Shown: positions 6,549-13,138 of the stretch, piece after piece
Layout: the number at the start of each line of letters is the position of its first letter
Numbering within the stretch: the stretch's first letter is position 1
Source: Phycisphaera mikurensis NBRC 102666
GTDB taxonomy: Bacteria; Planctomycetota; Phycisphaerae; Phycisphaerales; SM1A02
Assembly (NCBI GenBank): GCA_945870475.1
Contig: CAMBSR010000018.1
Location: 1-17,937, forward strand
DNA length: 17,937 nucleotides
Direction: 5' to 3'
Translations under genes and position numbers: made by a program
The notes under the pieces: model-generated
The model's database searches: none
What the model saw: only the letters and a program-made list of their open reading frames with translations
Told to the model about the DNA's origin: nothing

Positions 6549-8186
6549 ATGGCCTTTCCGAAGCCCGCTCGTACCACCGTCGTGGCCGTCTCCGCACTCG
6601 CGGTGATGGCTGCCGGTCTCACCATGGTGGCCAGCACGCTGCTGCCGCCGCCGATCCCGGAGATCCCGGTTCCTCCGAAGGTGATCGCTTTCGAGCCCGC
6701 GACGGTCGAGATGGGGGAACTCACCCCGGACATCGCCAAGACCGTCGTGGTGCGCCTGCGCAACCTTGCCAACCATCCGGTGCGGGTCACCACGGCCGTG
6801 GCCAGCTGCGGCTGCACCACGTCCACGTGGCCGACGGACCCCATCGCACCCGGTTCGTTCGCCGAGGCAAGCGTCACCGTCAAGCCCTCCAAGGAGCAGG
6901 CCGGCGAGTCGCTGATGAAGACGGTGACGTACCTGGTGGAAGAGGTTGGCCCGTTCACGGTGACGGTGCTCGGCAACGTGACGAAGGCAACGGCAGCGAG
7001 CGCCGCGCCGGCAAGCACGGCAGCGCCGAAGCCCGCCGCCGCCGGGGACACGCCCGCGGCAACGGCGAAGCGATCACCGTTCCGCCGTTCCAACCCGACC
7101 GTGTTCCCCGGCTCGCGCCTGCCGTTCCCGAACTTCGCCACCTGGGTGCAGGGCGAGCCCGCCACCACGTGGGCGCCCGGCACGGTGTACGTGTTCGAGT
7201 TCTTCAGCACCACCTGCTCGCACTGCAAGGAATTCGCGGAAACCGTGGAGGGCTACGCGCGCGAGTACGGCGCCAAGGGCATGCGCTTCGTGGCCATCAC
7301 CGACGAACAGGCCCCGAAGGTGCAGGCGTGGCTCGACTCGCCCGAGAAGAAGGGCCACGTGCCGTATTCGGTGGTGTCCGACCCGGATCGTTCCGCCGTG
7401 ATGCAGATGCAGAACGGCACGTTCCGCAACTTCAACCCGCGGTTCTTCATCGTGAAGGACGGCATCGTGCAGTGGTTCGGCCACCCGAAGGAGGCCGCGG
7501 AGCCGCTGGCGAAGCTCGCGGCCGGTACGTGGGATCCTGCCTCCGTGCGTGCGGCCATCGACCTCGACGGCGTGGCGGCGCTTGCCAAGAACTACCTCGA
7601 CAACATCGCGCGCGAGTGCGAGAAGACCGACGACTGGAAGCCGATGCTCGTCGGCCTCGACTCGGTCATCGCCGCCATGCCCGAACGCGCTGGCCAGTAC
7701 GAGGCGCAGCGCTTCACGGTGATGATCGGCCTCTGCGACATGGGCACTGCGGGCGACGACTATGGCCGCGAGGTGGCCAAGCGCCACCCCGAGGAGATGG
7801 CCACGATCCGTTCGCTCTCGCGGGCCATCCTGCAGTCGCCCTACGTCAAGAACCGCAACCTGGACCTCGGCATGGAGTTTGCGCTGGCCGCCGACGCGCT
7901 CGCCAAGGGCCTGGACGCGCGCGTGGCCGACACCGTGGCGCTCGCGCATTTCTCCAAGGGCGATCGCGCCAAGGCCATCGAGCACGAGGAGCGCGCCGTG
8001 CGCCTCGAGAAGGACCCGCGCCAGCGCGAGGTCTACGAGAAGGCCCTCGCGAAGTTCCGTACCGCCACGCCGGGTCCGGAACCAACGCGCCCGCATCCCG
8101 GCGTGACGCGGGTGGGCGATCCGGCGATCTCGGGCAATGCTGCAACGGCCCCGCCTTCGGCGGAACCAGCGCAGTCAGCGCCTTGA
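6549..8186 (+). CDS. DUF1573 plus thioredoxin-like (CSHC) plus helical C-terminal domain, exported
   Basis: 545 residues from ATG 6549. An N-terminal hydrophobic segment (VVAVSALAVMAAGLTMVAS, about 11-30) is a signal anchor or signal peptide. Residues about 45-145 match DUF1573, an Ig-like periplasmic domain, with ASCGCTT (Cys87, Cys89) followed by the usual IAPG...V.VKPS strand pattern. An Ala/Pro linker (about 148-178) leads to a thioredoxin-like domain with FFSTTCSHCKEF (Cys223, Cys226) and Pro297 in FNPRFFIVKDG at the cis-Pro position. About 345-515 is alpha-helical and ends in a TPR-like pattern (VALAHFSKGDRAKAIEHEERAV), followed by a Pro-rich tail. A periplasmic thiol-redox or protein-maturation role is inferred; the CSHC pair could reduce, oxidise or bind metal. 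The last 12 bases overlap the end of the convergent DUF4105 gene. Partners are unknown. Confidence 0.9.
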   Translation: MAFPKPARTTVVAVSALAVMAAGLTMVASTLLPPPIPEIPVPPKVIAFEPATVEMGELTPDIAKTVVVRLRNLANHPVRVTTAVASCGCTTSTWPTDPIAPGSFAEASVTVKPSKEQAGESLMKTVTYLVEEVGPFTVTVLGNVTKATAASAAPASTAAPKPAAAGDTPAATAKRSPFRRSNPTVFPGSRLPFPNFATWVQGEPATTWAPGTVYVFEFFSTTCSHCKEFAETVEGYAREYGAKGMRFVAITDEQAPKVQAWLDSPEKKGHVPYSVVSDPDRSAVMQMQNGTFRNFNPRFFIVKDGIVQWFGHPKEAAEPLAKLAAGTWDPASVRAAIDLDGVAALAKNYLDNIARECEKTDDWKPMLVGLDSVIAAMPERAGQYEAQRFTVMIGLCDMGTAGDDYGREVAKRHPEEMATIRSLSRAILQSPYVKNRNLDLGMEFALAADALAKGLDARVADTVALAHFSKGDRAKAIEHEERAVRLEKDPRQREVYEKALAKFRTATPGPEPTRPHPGVTRVGDPAISGNAATAPPSAEPAQSAP

Positions 8187-9287
8187 GTCACCCGCGGCCG
8201 GCGCCGCAGGCGGTGCCATGCGCATGGTCACGTCGCGCTGGCGGATGGCACGCGAGAAGTCTCGGATGTCGGCGGCGCGCGCATCCGCGGTGATGTCCGC
8301 CCGCTGCAGCGCTTCCTCGAAGCGCAGCCCCTCGCCCATGCGGCCTTCTTCCCACGCATCGCGCTCCCACGTGCCGTTCAGCAGGAGCTTCGGCGACGGG
8401 ATCAGCGGGATCCGCTGCCCCCACGCCGTGCGCAGGATGTCGATGCCGCAGCTCTGCGTGACCGCGTTGTACCAGCGCGGTGCGTGCGCCAGTTCCGATG
8501 ACTCGATGGCGAACCGCTCGAGCAGGATCCGCAGGTTCTCCGGCTGGCCTTCGACGCGGTAGCGGCGCACCGTCTCGCCGCGGAAGTCGGTGCGCACGCG
8601 CACCACGTCGCGCTCGTCGGCCCAGACGTAGATGAGCGGGAACTGCCGGAAGAGACCGCCGATGGCGGAGTATTCCTGCCCGCGCCGCTTGCGCGCCTCG
8701 ATGCTCACCACCAGCTGTTCCATCGTGCCATCGGTGCGTTCGAACCCGAAGCTCACGAAGTTGTGGCAGATGAGCTTGGGCCCCCAGAAGCTGAAGAAGA
8801 GGTCCACCGTGCGCAGCCGGGACATGTCGTAGGTGCGCTCCGCCCACACCTCCTCGAAGTCGGTGTCCGAGGTGCGGTAGTGGAAGTTGCGGATGCCGCT
8901 CACGGTCAGCTCGTCGCCATGGAAATGGAACGTGGGCGTCTCGCGCACGTCCGGCTGCCAGTCTGCATCGGCCGGGGCCGGGACGAACCAGAACCAGGCG
9001 AGGACCGCAGCCCACATCGCCACCAGCGTGGCCCACCGCGCGCCGCGGGTGCGCCACCATCCGGGGAGCGGCCCGAGCGCCACCTGCACGCACGCAAACG
9101 CGAAGAGCGCTGCCAGCGACCACGTCACCGCATCCGGTCCGCGCGGTGCGAGGGCGATGGCCGTGGCGCACCAGCCGGTCAGTGCGAGCCAGAGGATGAT
9201 GAAGGGTGTCCGCCACGCGATGCCAACGAGAAGCGCGACCGTGCCGCGGCGTCCGGTGATTCGATCGACGTTGGCTGTGGTGTTCAT
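8175..9287 (-). CDS. DUF4105 (Lnb N-terminal periplasmic domain) membrane protein
   Basis: 370 residues, ATG 9287. Three hydrophobic segments (about 16-47, 55-73, 84-103) precede a periplasmic domain from about 110. That domain carries the DUF4105 pattern strongly: GDELTVSGIRNFHYRT, ERTYDMSRLRTVDLFFSFWG, His175 in CHNFVSFGFE, Glu198 in SIEARK, YSAIGGLFRQFPLIYVWADERDVVRVRT, and Cys280 in WYNAVTQSCGIDIL. The conserved His and Cys suggest a cysteine hydrolase/transferase. From memory, a Bacteroides protein with this domain (Lnb) N-acylates lipoproteins, which makes lipoprotein modification a fair hypothesis here, not a proven role. The TGA of the preceding membrane gene (9300) is 12 bases upstream, so the two are probably co-transcribed. 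A GAGG lies about 10 bases before the ATG. The last 12 bases overlap the convergent DUF1573 gene. Confidence 0.88.
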   Translation of the reverse strand: MNTTANVDRITGRRGTVALLVGIAWRTPFIILWLALTGWCATAIALAPRGPDAVTWSLAALFAFACVQVALGPLPGWWRTRGARWATLVAMWAAVLAWFWFVPAPADADWQPDVRETPTFHFHGDELTVSGIRNFHYRTSDTDFEEVWAERTYDMSRLRTVDLFFSFWGPKLICHNFVSFGFERTDGTMEQLVVSIEARKRRGQEYSAIGGLFRQFPLIYVWADERDVVRVRTDFRGETVRRYRVEGQPENLRILLERFAIESSELAHAPRWYNAVTQSCGIDILRTAWGQRIPLIPSPKLLLNGTWERDAWEEGRMGEGLRFEEALQRADITADARAADIRDFSRAIRQRDVTMRMAPPAAPAAGDSRR

Positions 9288-9299
9288 CGGGTCAACGCC

Positions 9300-10124
9300 T
9301 CAGTTTGTGCCGGTGCGGCCGGACGCGGTCCGCAGTCGCGCGAAGAGCAGTGCTGCCACGGGTGCGGCCAGCGCAATCGCCATCCACGCCCACGCGGGCG
9401 CGCGGTCTGCATACGCGCCGACGCAGGCGGCAGACGTGCCCGCAAGCGTGCCGATCACCGTGGACGTGGCGCCTGCCACGACCAGCGTGCGAGACCCGTC
9501 CGCGCGGCGGCCACCCATCCAGCCAAGGACGGCGAGCACCGCGCTGGCGAGCGACATCGCCGCGGAGATCGCCGCCAGCGACGGGAATCCGTTGAGCGCC
9601 GCAAGCACGGCCAGGCCCGCGAAGGTGACCATGGACGCACACAGCGCCGCCACGCCACCAACGCGCGAGAGCATGAACGCGCACGCGGCGCATGTTGCGC
9701 CCGTCATCACGCGCGTCATGCCGGTTGCGCCGGGAAACTCCACCAGCGTTGCCACCAGGGCTCCGGCGACCAGCGCCATCCACGCCGCCATGGCGTTGCG
9801 CGACGCGGGCCGCCATGCGGCGGCCGTCGCCAATACCGGCGCAACCAGCGCCAGCAGCAGGGCCACCAGCGCCACCCGATGCCATCGCTCGAACGGCGCG
9901 TCGTCGCCGGGCAGTTCCATGGGCAGCTGCCGGAGCAGGGCATTCGGCTCTACCTCGTGGATGAACGCAATCAGGAATGCCAGCGCCAGGCCCGCGGCAA
10001 CGCAGCCGTCCACCACCGCTGCCCGCCGCCGGAGTCCGCCGAACATCGCCGGCAATGCGATCAACGCCGCTGCCACCGTCGGCAGGAGGATCACGCTGAC
10101 GATGTAGGCAAGGAGTTCACGCAT
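9300..10124 (-). CDS. Multi-pass integral membrane protein, function unknown
   Basis: 274 residues, ATG 10124. The protein is dominated by about eight or nine hydrophobic helices (roughly 5-29, 33-56, 83-104, 110-131, 133-150, 157-177, 180-201, 216-236, 245-265), rich in Ala, Val and Leu. One longer loop (about 57-82, IHEVEPNALLRQLPMELPGDDAP) is the only clearly polar, acidic stretch. I do not recognise a family. It sits between a YceI gene (36 bases upstream) and the DUF4105 gene (12 bases downstream), all on the minus strand. Co-transcription and an envelope role are therefore likely. The gene is credible because it is tightly packed and hydrophobic throughout; the long frame on the opposite strand reads as His/Arg/Gly-rich low-complexity text. 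Confidence 0.78.
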   Translation of the reverse strand: MRELLAYIVSVILLPTVAAALIALPAMFGGLRRRAAVVDGCVAAGLALAFLIAFIHEVEPNALLRQLPMELPGDDAPFERWHRVALVALLLALVAPVLATAAAWRPASRNAMAAWMALVAGALVATLVEFPGATGMTRVMTGATCAACAFMLSRVGGVAALCASMVTFAGLAVLAALNGFPSLAAISAAMSLASAVLAVLGWMGGRRADGSRTLVVAGATSTVIGTLAGTSAACVGAYADRAPAWAWMAIALAAPVAALLFARLRTASGRTGTN

Positions 10125-10160
10125 GGGCCGGCATCGACGGGTTCAGCGCGCAGCGCGGAC

Positions 10161-10766
10161 TCATTCCTTCGGCGCGGCCACGTCGCCCTCGAGCGCGATG
10201 ACCAGCTTCACCTCGTCGCCGAGCGCCTTCGCCGGCTTCTCCACGCCCCACTTCATGCCCCACTCGCTGCGCTTGATGGTGAGGGTGCACTCGAAGCCCG
10301 CCTTCTTTCCGGCCGGCCCATCGCCGATGCCGGTGGCAACGCAGTCCACCTCCACCGGCTTGGTGACGCCGTGCAGCGTCAGGTCGCCGCGCACCGTCCA
10401 GTGACGGTCGCCCACGGCGGTGGCGTCCTTCGACTTGAACGTGATGGTGGGGAACTCCTTCGCGTTGAAGAAGTTGGGGCCCTGCAGGTTGCCGTCCAGC
10501 TTCTCGCTTCCGGTGTCGGCGTTGGCCACCTTGGCGGTGACGTCGAACACCGGCGCATCCTTCGGCTCCAGCGTCCAGCGCACCGTGCCCTCGAGCGCGT
10601 TGAAGCGGCCCCAGAAGAGCCCTGCCTCCAGGTGCTGGATGCGGAACAATGCCACCGAGTGGACCGGGTCCAGGGTGATGGTGGCGGGCTCGGCGCGCCA
10701 GGCAGCGGCGGCGAGCGAGGCCAGGGACAGGAGGGCGACGATCGTCAGGCGGCGGGGGGTGGTCAC
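10161..10766 (-). CDS. YceI family exported lipid-binding protein
   Basis: 201 residues from GTG 10766, chosen because GGAG lies seven bases upstream and a signal peptide (LTIVALLSLASLAAAA) starts right after. The frame runs further upstream to 10946, but that part has no signal-like content. YceI proteins are lipocalin-like beta barrels that bind polyisoprenoid or other amphiphilic ligands in the periplasm. Family marks seen are LDPVHSVALFRIQHL near the mature N-terminus, NLQGPNFFNAKEFPTITFKS, LTLHGVTKPVEV and LTIKRSEWGMKWGV. Length matches the family. It is the first gene of a probable operon with the membrane protein and DUF4105 gene, and is divergent from a PEP-CTERM-like gene. Linkage to a possible lipoprotein-modifying enzyme may mean its ligand is a lipid, but this is inference. 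Confidence 0.93.
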   Translation of the reverse strand: MTTPRRLTIVALLSLASLAAAAWRAEPATITLDPVHSVALFRIQHLEAGLFWGRFNALEGTVRWTLEPKDAPVFDVTAKVANADTGSEKLDGNLQGPNFFNAKEFPTITFKSKDATAVGDRHWTVRGDLTLHGVTKPVEVDCVATGIGDGPAGKKAGFECTLTIKRSEWGMKWGVEKPAKALGDEVKLVIALEGDVAAPKE

Positions 10767-11030
10767 GGGGGTGCTCCAGGTCAGGGGGGGCGGAACGAGG
10801 ATCCTAAACGGGTTATTGAGGCATAAACCCTGATTTTGGCCCCAGGAGTCGCCAACGGCACCCGATTTCAGGGGTTCCGAACTTCCCCTATCTGCAATTT
10901 CTACAAGTGTTTGCTTTCTTCGCGTCGAAATCGTGGCATCTTCCACAGGTCCACGGTTCCCTCTTTGGACAGCGGTTGCGTTTCCCCGTACCCGCCAGCC
11001 TGGTTCCCTTCCCCTTTCCCAAAGTCTCAG
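10767..11030. promoter_or_regulatory. Divergent intergenic region (YceI operon / first PEP-CTERM-like gene)
   Basis: 264 bases between divergent starts. Its base composition is visibly less GC-rich than the genes, with AT runs near 10804-10838 and 10895-10915, as expected of a promoter region. I could not identify a -35/-10 pair that I trust on either strand. The frames crossing it are weak and have no recognisable content. Confidence 0.4.
10774..10777 (-). promoter_or_regulatory. Shine-Dalgarno GGAG deciding the GTG start of the YceI gene
   Basis: On the minus strand GGAG is followed by seven bases and then GTG at 10766. This favours the GTG start directly before the signal peptide over the much longer upstream frame. 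Confidence 0.65.
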
Positions 11031-11633
11031 ATGATCTCCAGGAATTTCGGTATTGCTGCCGTTGCGGCAGCGTTTGTGGCGAGTGCCTCGTCCGCGGCGG
11101 TCATTTCCTTCACGAACCAGTTCGTGTGGAACGCCTATGTCACCGGATCCGGCGCCGCGATCGCCACCGAGGACTTCAATTCGCTCGCGAACGGCTTCGC
11201 GCCGTCTGCCAGCGGCAGCACGGGCGGCATCTCGTGGACCGCAAGCGCGACGGGCGGCCTGTTCGTCGATGGCGGCCAGATGTCGACCAACAACCCGGTA
11301 ACGCTGGAATTCACGTTCGCCCCGGGCGTGCAGGGCGTGAGCGGCAACATCTACTCCACGGACATCAGCTTCAACATCGCCGCCAGCATCGTCCAGGTGA
11401 CGCTGACCGACGGCACGTCCTACATCGGATACACCGATTCGGCGGCTTCCTTCGTGGGCTTCTACTCCACGGGCGCCACCATCGCCAGCATGTCGATCAC
11501 CTCGAGCACCTTGGTCGGCGGAGCCCTCTACCCGACCGTGGACAACCTCTACTTCGCCTCAGTTCCCGCGCCTGGTGCGCTGGCACTCGTTGGCCTCGCC
11601 GGCCTCACGGCCCGGCGCCGCGTGCGTCGCTGA
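11031..11633 (+). CDS. PEP-CTERM-like exported protein, VPAPG variant (paralogue 1)
   Basis: 200 residues from ATG 11031; the frame opens further upstream, but the signal peptide (FGIAAVAAAFVASASSAA) begins at this ATG. The mature part is Ser/Thr/Gly-rich and beta-rich, ending in a DNLYF strand typical of PEP-CTERM passenger domains. The C-terminus is a tripartite sorting tail: VPAPG (178-182), a hydrophobic stretch ALALVGLAGL and basic RRRVRR. In this group such tails are expected to be handled by an exosortase-type system; none is encoded here. The usual VPEP reads VPAP. The protein is clearly paralogous to the one at 12445-13068, sharing the NQ..WN..V start, the SWTASAT.GLFV.GG..STN block and TVDNLYF. 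No Shine-Dalgarno is visible. A terminator follows at 11682. The role is unknown: surface or matrix protein. Confidence 0.9.
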   Translation: MISRNFGIAAVAAAFVASASSAAVISFTNQFVWNAYVTGSGAAIATEDFNSLANGFAPSASGSTGGISWTASATGGLFVDGGQMSTNNPVTLEFTFAPGVQGVSGNIYSTDISFNIAASIVQVTLTDGTSYIGYTDSAASFVGFYSTGATIASMSITSSTLVGGALYPTVDNLYFASVPAPGALALVGLAGLTARRRVRR

Positions 11634-11681
11634 ACTGGCTCGAATCCGGGGCCAGCGTTCCCCGTGCACCGCATTGATACG

Positions 11682-11717
11682 ACACGGACGGCCGATCCAG
11701 CCGTCCGTGTTCGTTTT
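11682..11717 (+). terminator. Rho-independent terminator after the first PEP-CTERM-like gene
   Basis: An 11-bp perfect stem (acacggacggc, 11682-11692, with 11700-11710) closes a seven-base loop and is followed by tcgttttt on the plus strand. It lies 48 bases after the stop codon at 11633 and before the opposing TspO gene's stop, so it best serves the plus-strand gene. Confidence 0.88.
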
Positions 11718-11745
11718 TGCCGGCAGTTGTGCCTGTAACCGGCGT

Positions 11746-12234
11746 TCAGTTCATCTGCCAGATCGCCCAATTCAGTGCGGTCGCAAAGCACACCCACGCG
11801 CAGTAGGGGAGCATCAGGATCGCGGCCGTCGTGCTGACCCGCACGAAGGACGCGGTGGTGGCGAGGATGACCGCCAGCATCAGCACGATCTCCGCGAGCG
11901 CCAGGCCCGGGCGCTGCATCCCGAAGAAGAGCGGCGTCCACGCCAGGTTGAGCGCCAGCTGAATGGCAAAGAGCGCGAGTGGCATCCGCACATCCGTGGC
12001 CGCACGGCGGCGCCAGACCTGCCACGCGGCCACCGCCATCAGCGTGTAGAGCAGCGTCCACGCCGGCCCGAACACCCATCCCGGCGGCGTCCACGTGGGC
12101 TTGGCAAGCGAGGCGTACCACTCGCCGGGCGGCGTGGCCAGGCCGCTCGCGGCGCCGCCGCCGATGCAGGCCACCAGGAAGAGCGCGAGTGCGCCGGCGT
12201 TGAACGGGGCTTGGGTGTCACCGTGGGGATGCAT
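11746..12234 (-). CDS. tspO: TspO/MBR family membrane protein
   Basis: 162 residues, ATG 12234, TGA at 11748-11746. TspO is the bacterial relative of the mitochondrial translocator protein: a five-helix membrane protein that binds porphyrins and hydrophobic ligands and is tied to tetrapyrrole and stress physiology. Five hydrophobic helices fit the 162-residue length. Family marks are the tryptophan-rich LAKPTWTPPGWVFGPAWTLLYTLMAVAAW after helix 1 (about 43-71) and ALNLAWTPLFFGMQRPGLALAEI around helix 3. It ends CAWVCFATALNWAIWQMN, as in other members. It lies opposite and between two paralogous PEP-CTERM-like genes, with no obvious functional tie to them. No Shine-Dalgarno precedes the ATG, and a TAGAAT box only eight bases upstream suggests a very short leader. 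Confidence 0.94.
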   Translation of the reverse strand: MHPHGDTQAPFNAGALALFLVACIGGGAASGLATPPGEWYASLAKPTWTPPGWVFGPAWTLLYTLMAVAAWQVWRRRAATDVRMPLALFAIQLALNLAWTPLFFGMQRPGLALAEIVLMLAVILATTASFVRVSTTAAILMLPYCAWVCFATALNWAIWQMN

Positions 12235-12242
12235 CGCAAGTC

Positions 12243-12248
12243 ATTCTA
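12243..12248 (-). promoter_or_regulatory. Candidate -10 box for tspO, suggesting a leaderless transcript
   Basis: On the minus strand TAGAAT (five of six matches to TATAAT) ends eight bases before the tspO ATG. No good -35 was found 16-18 bases upstream. If functional, transcription would begin at or within two or three bases of the start codon, consistent with the missing Shine-Dalgarno. Confidence 0.3.
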
Positions 12249-12433
12249 GAAACTGGGCTTGGGACTCCGCGTCGCCTGCTTCTAGGCAGCTTGGAATCGG
12301 TGGCGGAATTTTTTTCTCAAATCGTGAGCCGAATGGACGATGGTTCACGCCTCAGCACGGGAATCTCCCGTCGGTCGGCGTTGCTTGATCAATCTTGCAC
12401 GCTGTTTCGCCTGGCGGAGTCTTCCTTACTTTC

Positions 12434-12438
12434 GAGGA
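12434..12438 (+). promoter_or_regulatory. Shine-Dalgarno GAGGA for the second PEP-CTERM-like gene
   Basis: GAGGA is followed by six bases and ATG 12445. This selects the start immediately before the signal peptide over the longer frame opening at 12340. Confidence 0.65.
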
Positions 12439-12444
12439 CCATTC

Positions 12445-13068
12445 ATGCTGCAGATCAGGCACTTCATCCCGTCCGCCGCCCTCTTGGTTGCCATCAGCAC
12501 CCCCGCGAGCGCGGCCATCGTCGTTTACGTGAACCAGGGCCTGTGGAACAGCGCAGTCACCAACGCTGGCATGGTGATCGAGACCGAGACGTTCGACGAA
12601 ATGGACGGCTTCTACGAATCTCCGTTTAGCGGTGGCACTGCGAGCGTCCAGTGGAGCGCTTCCGCGTCCAACGGCCTGTTCGTTCAGGGTGGCGTGTTCT
12701 CCACGAACTTCCCGGAGACCCTCACGTTCACCTTCACCCCCGGCGTTCGTGCCGTGGGGGGCAACTTCTTCGGAACCGACGTCGGATTCAACAACGCCTC
12801 GGTGATCTTCACCGTCTCGCTGAGCAACGGCACCTCGTTCACTGGCGAGGCCTCGAGCCCGGCATCCTTCACGGGCTTCCGCTCGACCACGGCGGCGACC
12901 ATCGCGAGCCTATCAATCGACGTCGAGCCCGCCCAGGGATTCATGGGTGGCGGCGTGCCTCCCGTGTTCCCGTCCGTCGACAACCTCTACTTCGGCGTCC
13001 CCGCCCCGGGCGCGATCGCGCTCCTCGGTGCGGCTGGCCTCATCGGCCTGCGCCGCCGCCGCAACTGA
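12445..13068 (+). CDS. PEP-CTERM-like exported protein, VPAPG variant (paralogue 2)
   Basis: 207 residues from ATG 12445, which has a GAGGA ribosome site. Signal peptide: FIPSAALLVAISTPASA, with cleavage near ASA-AI. The mature part parallels the protein at 11031-11633: VNQGLWNSAVTNAG, ETETFDEMDGFY, SVQWSASASNGLFVQGG, LTFTFTPGVRAVGGNFFGTD, TVSLSNGTSFTG and SVDNLYFG. It ends with VPAPG (185-189), a hydrophobic AIALLGAAGLIGL and RRRRN. It differs by an insertion near the DNLYF strand (EPAQGFMGGGVPPVFP). It is probably exported and processed at the C-terminal tail by an exosortase-like enzyme encoded elsewhere; the role is unknown. By eye it shares roughly 40-45% of residues with paralogue 1, so it is a duplicate that has diverged. 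A terminator hairpin follows within 40 bases and overlaps the opposing symporter gene. Confidence 0.91.
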   Translation: MLQIRHFIPSAALLVAISTPASAAIVVYVNQGLWNSAVTNAGMVIETETFDEMDGFYESPFSGGTASVQWSASASNGLFVQGGVFSTNFPETLTFTFTPGVRAVGGNFFGTDVGFNNASVIFTVSLSNGTSFTGEASSPASFTGFRSTTAATIASLSIDVEPAQGFMGGGVPPVFPSVDNLYFGVPAPGAIALLGAAGLIGLRRRRN

Positions 13069-13101
13069 CGACACGCCAGCGGCACCTGCAAGAACGCCTC
13101 G

Positions 13102-13138
13102 CGCGCCCCGAAGTCACGCTTCGGGGCGCGGCTTCTTT
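13102..13138 (+). terminator. Terminator of the second PEP-CTERM-like gene, overlapping the symporter 3' end
   Basis: A 12-bp perfect stem (cgcgccccgaag, 13102-13113, with 13119-13130) has a five-base loop tcacg and is followed by gcttcttt on the plus strand. The loop contains the opposing symporter's stop codon (13116-13114), and the right arm encodes its last codons. A U-rich run follows only in the plus direction. Confidence 0.82.

Noticed and set aside
6383..7228. Upstream extension of the TlpA-like frame
   Set aside because: It is antisense to the DUF1573 gene; the signal peptide begins at ATG 6382.
8763..10826. 687-residue plus-strand frame
   Set aside because: It spans three opposing genes with recognisable families or membrane helices and reads as His/Arg/Gly-rich shadow.
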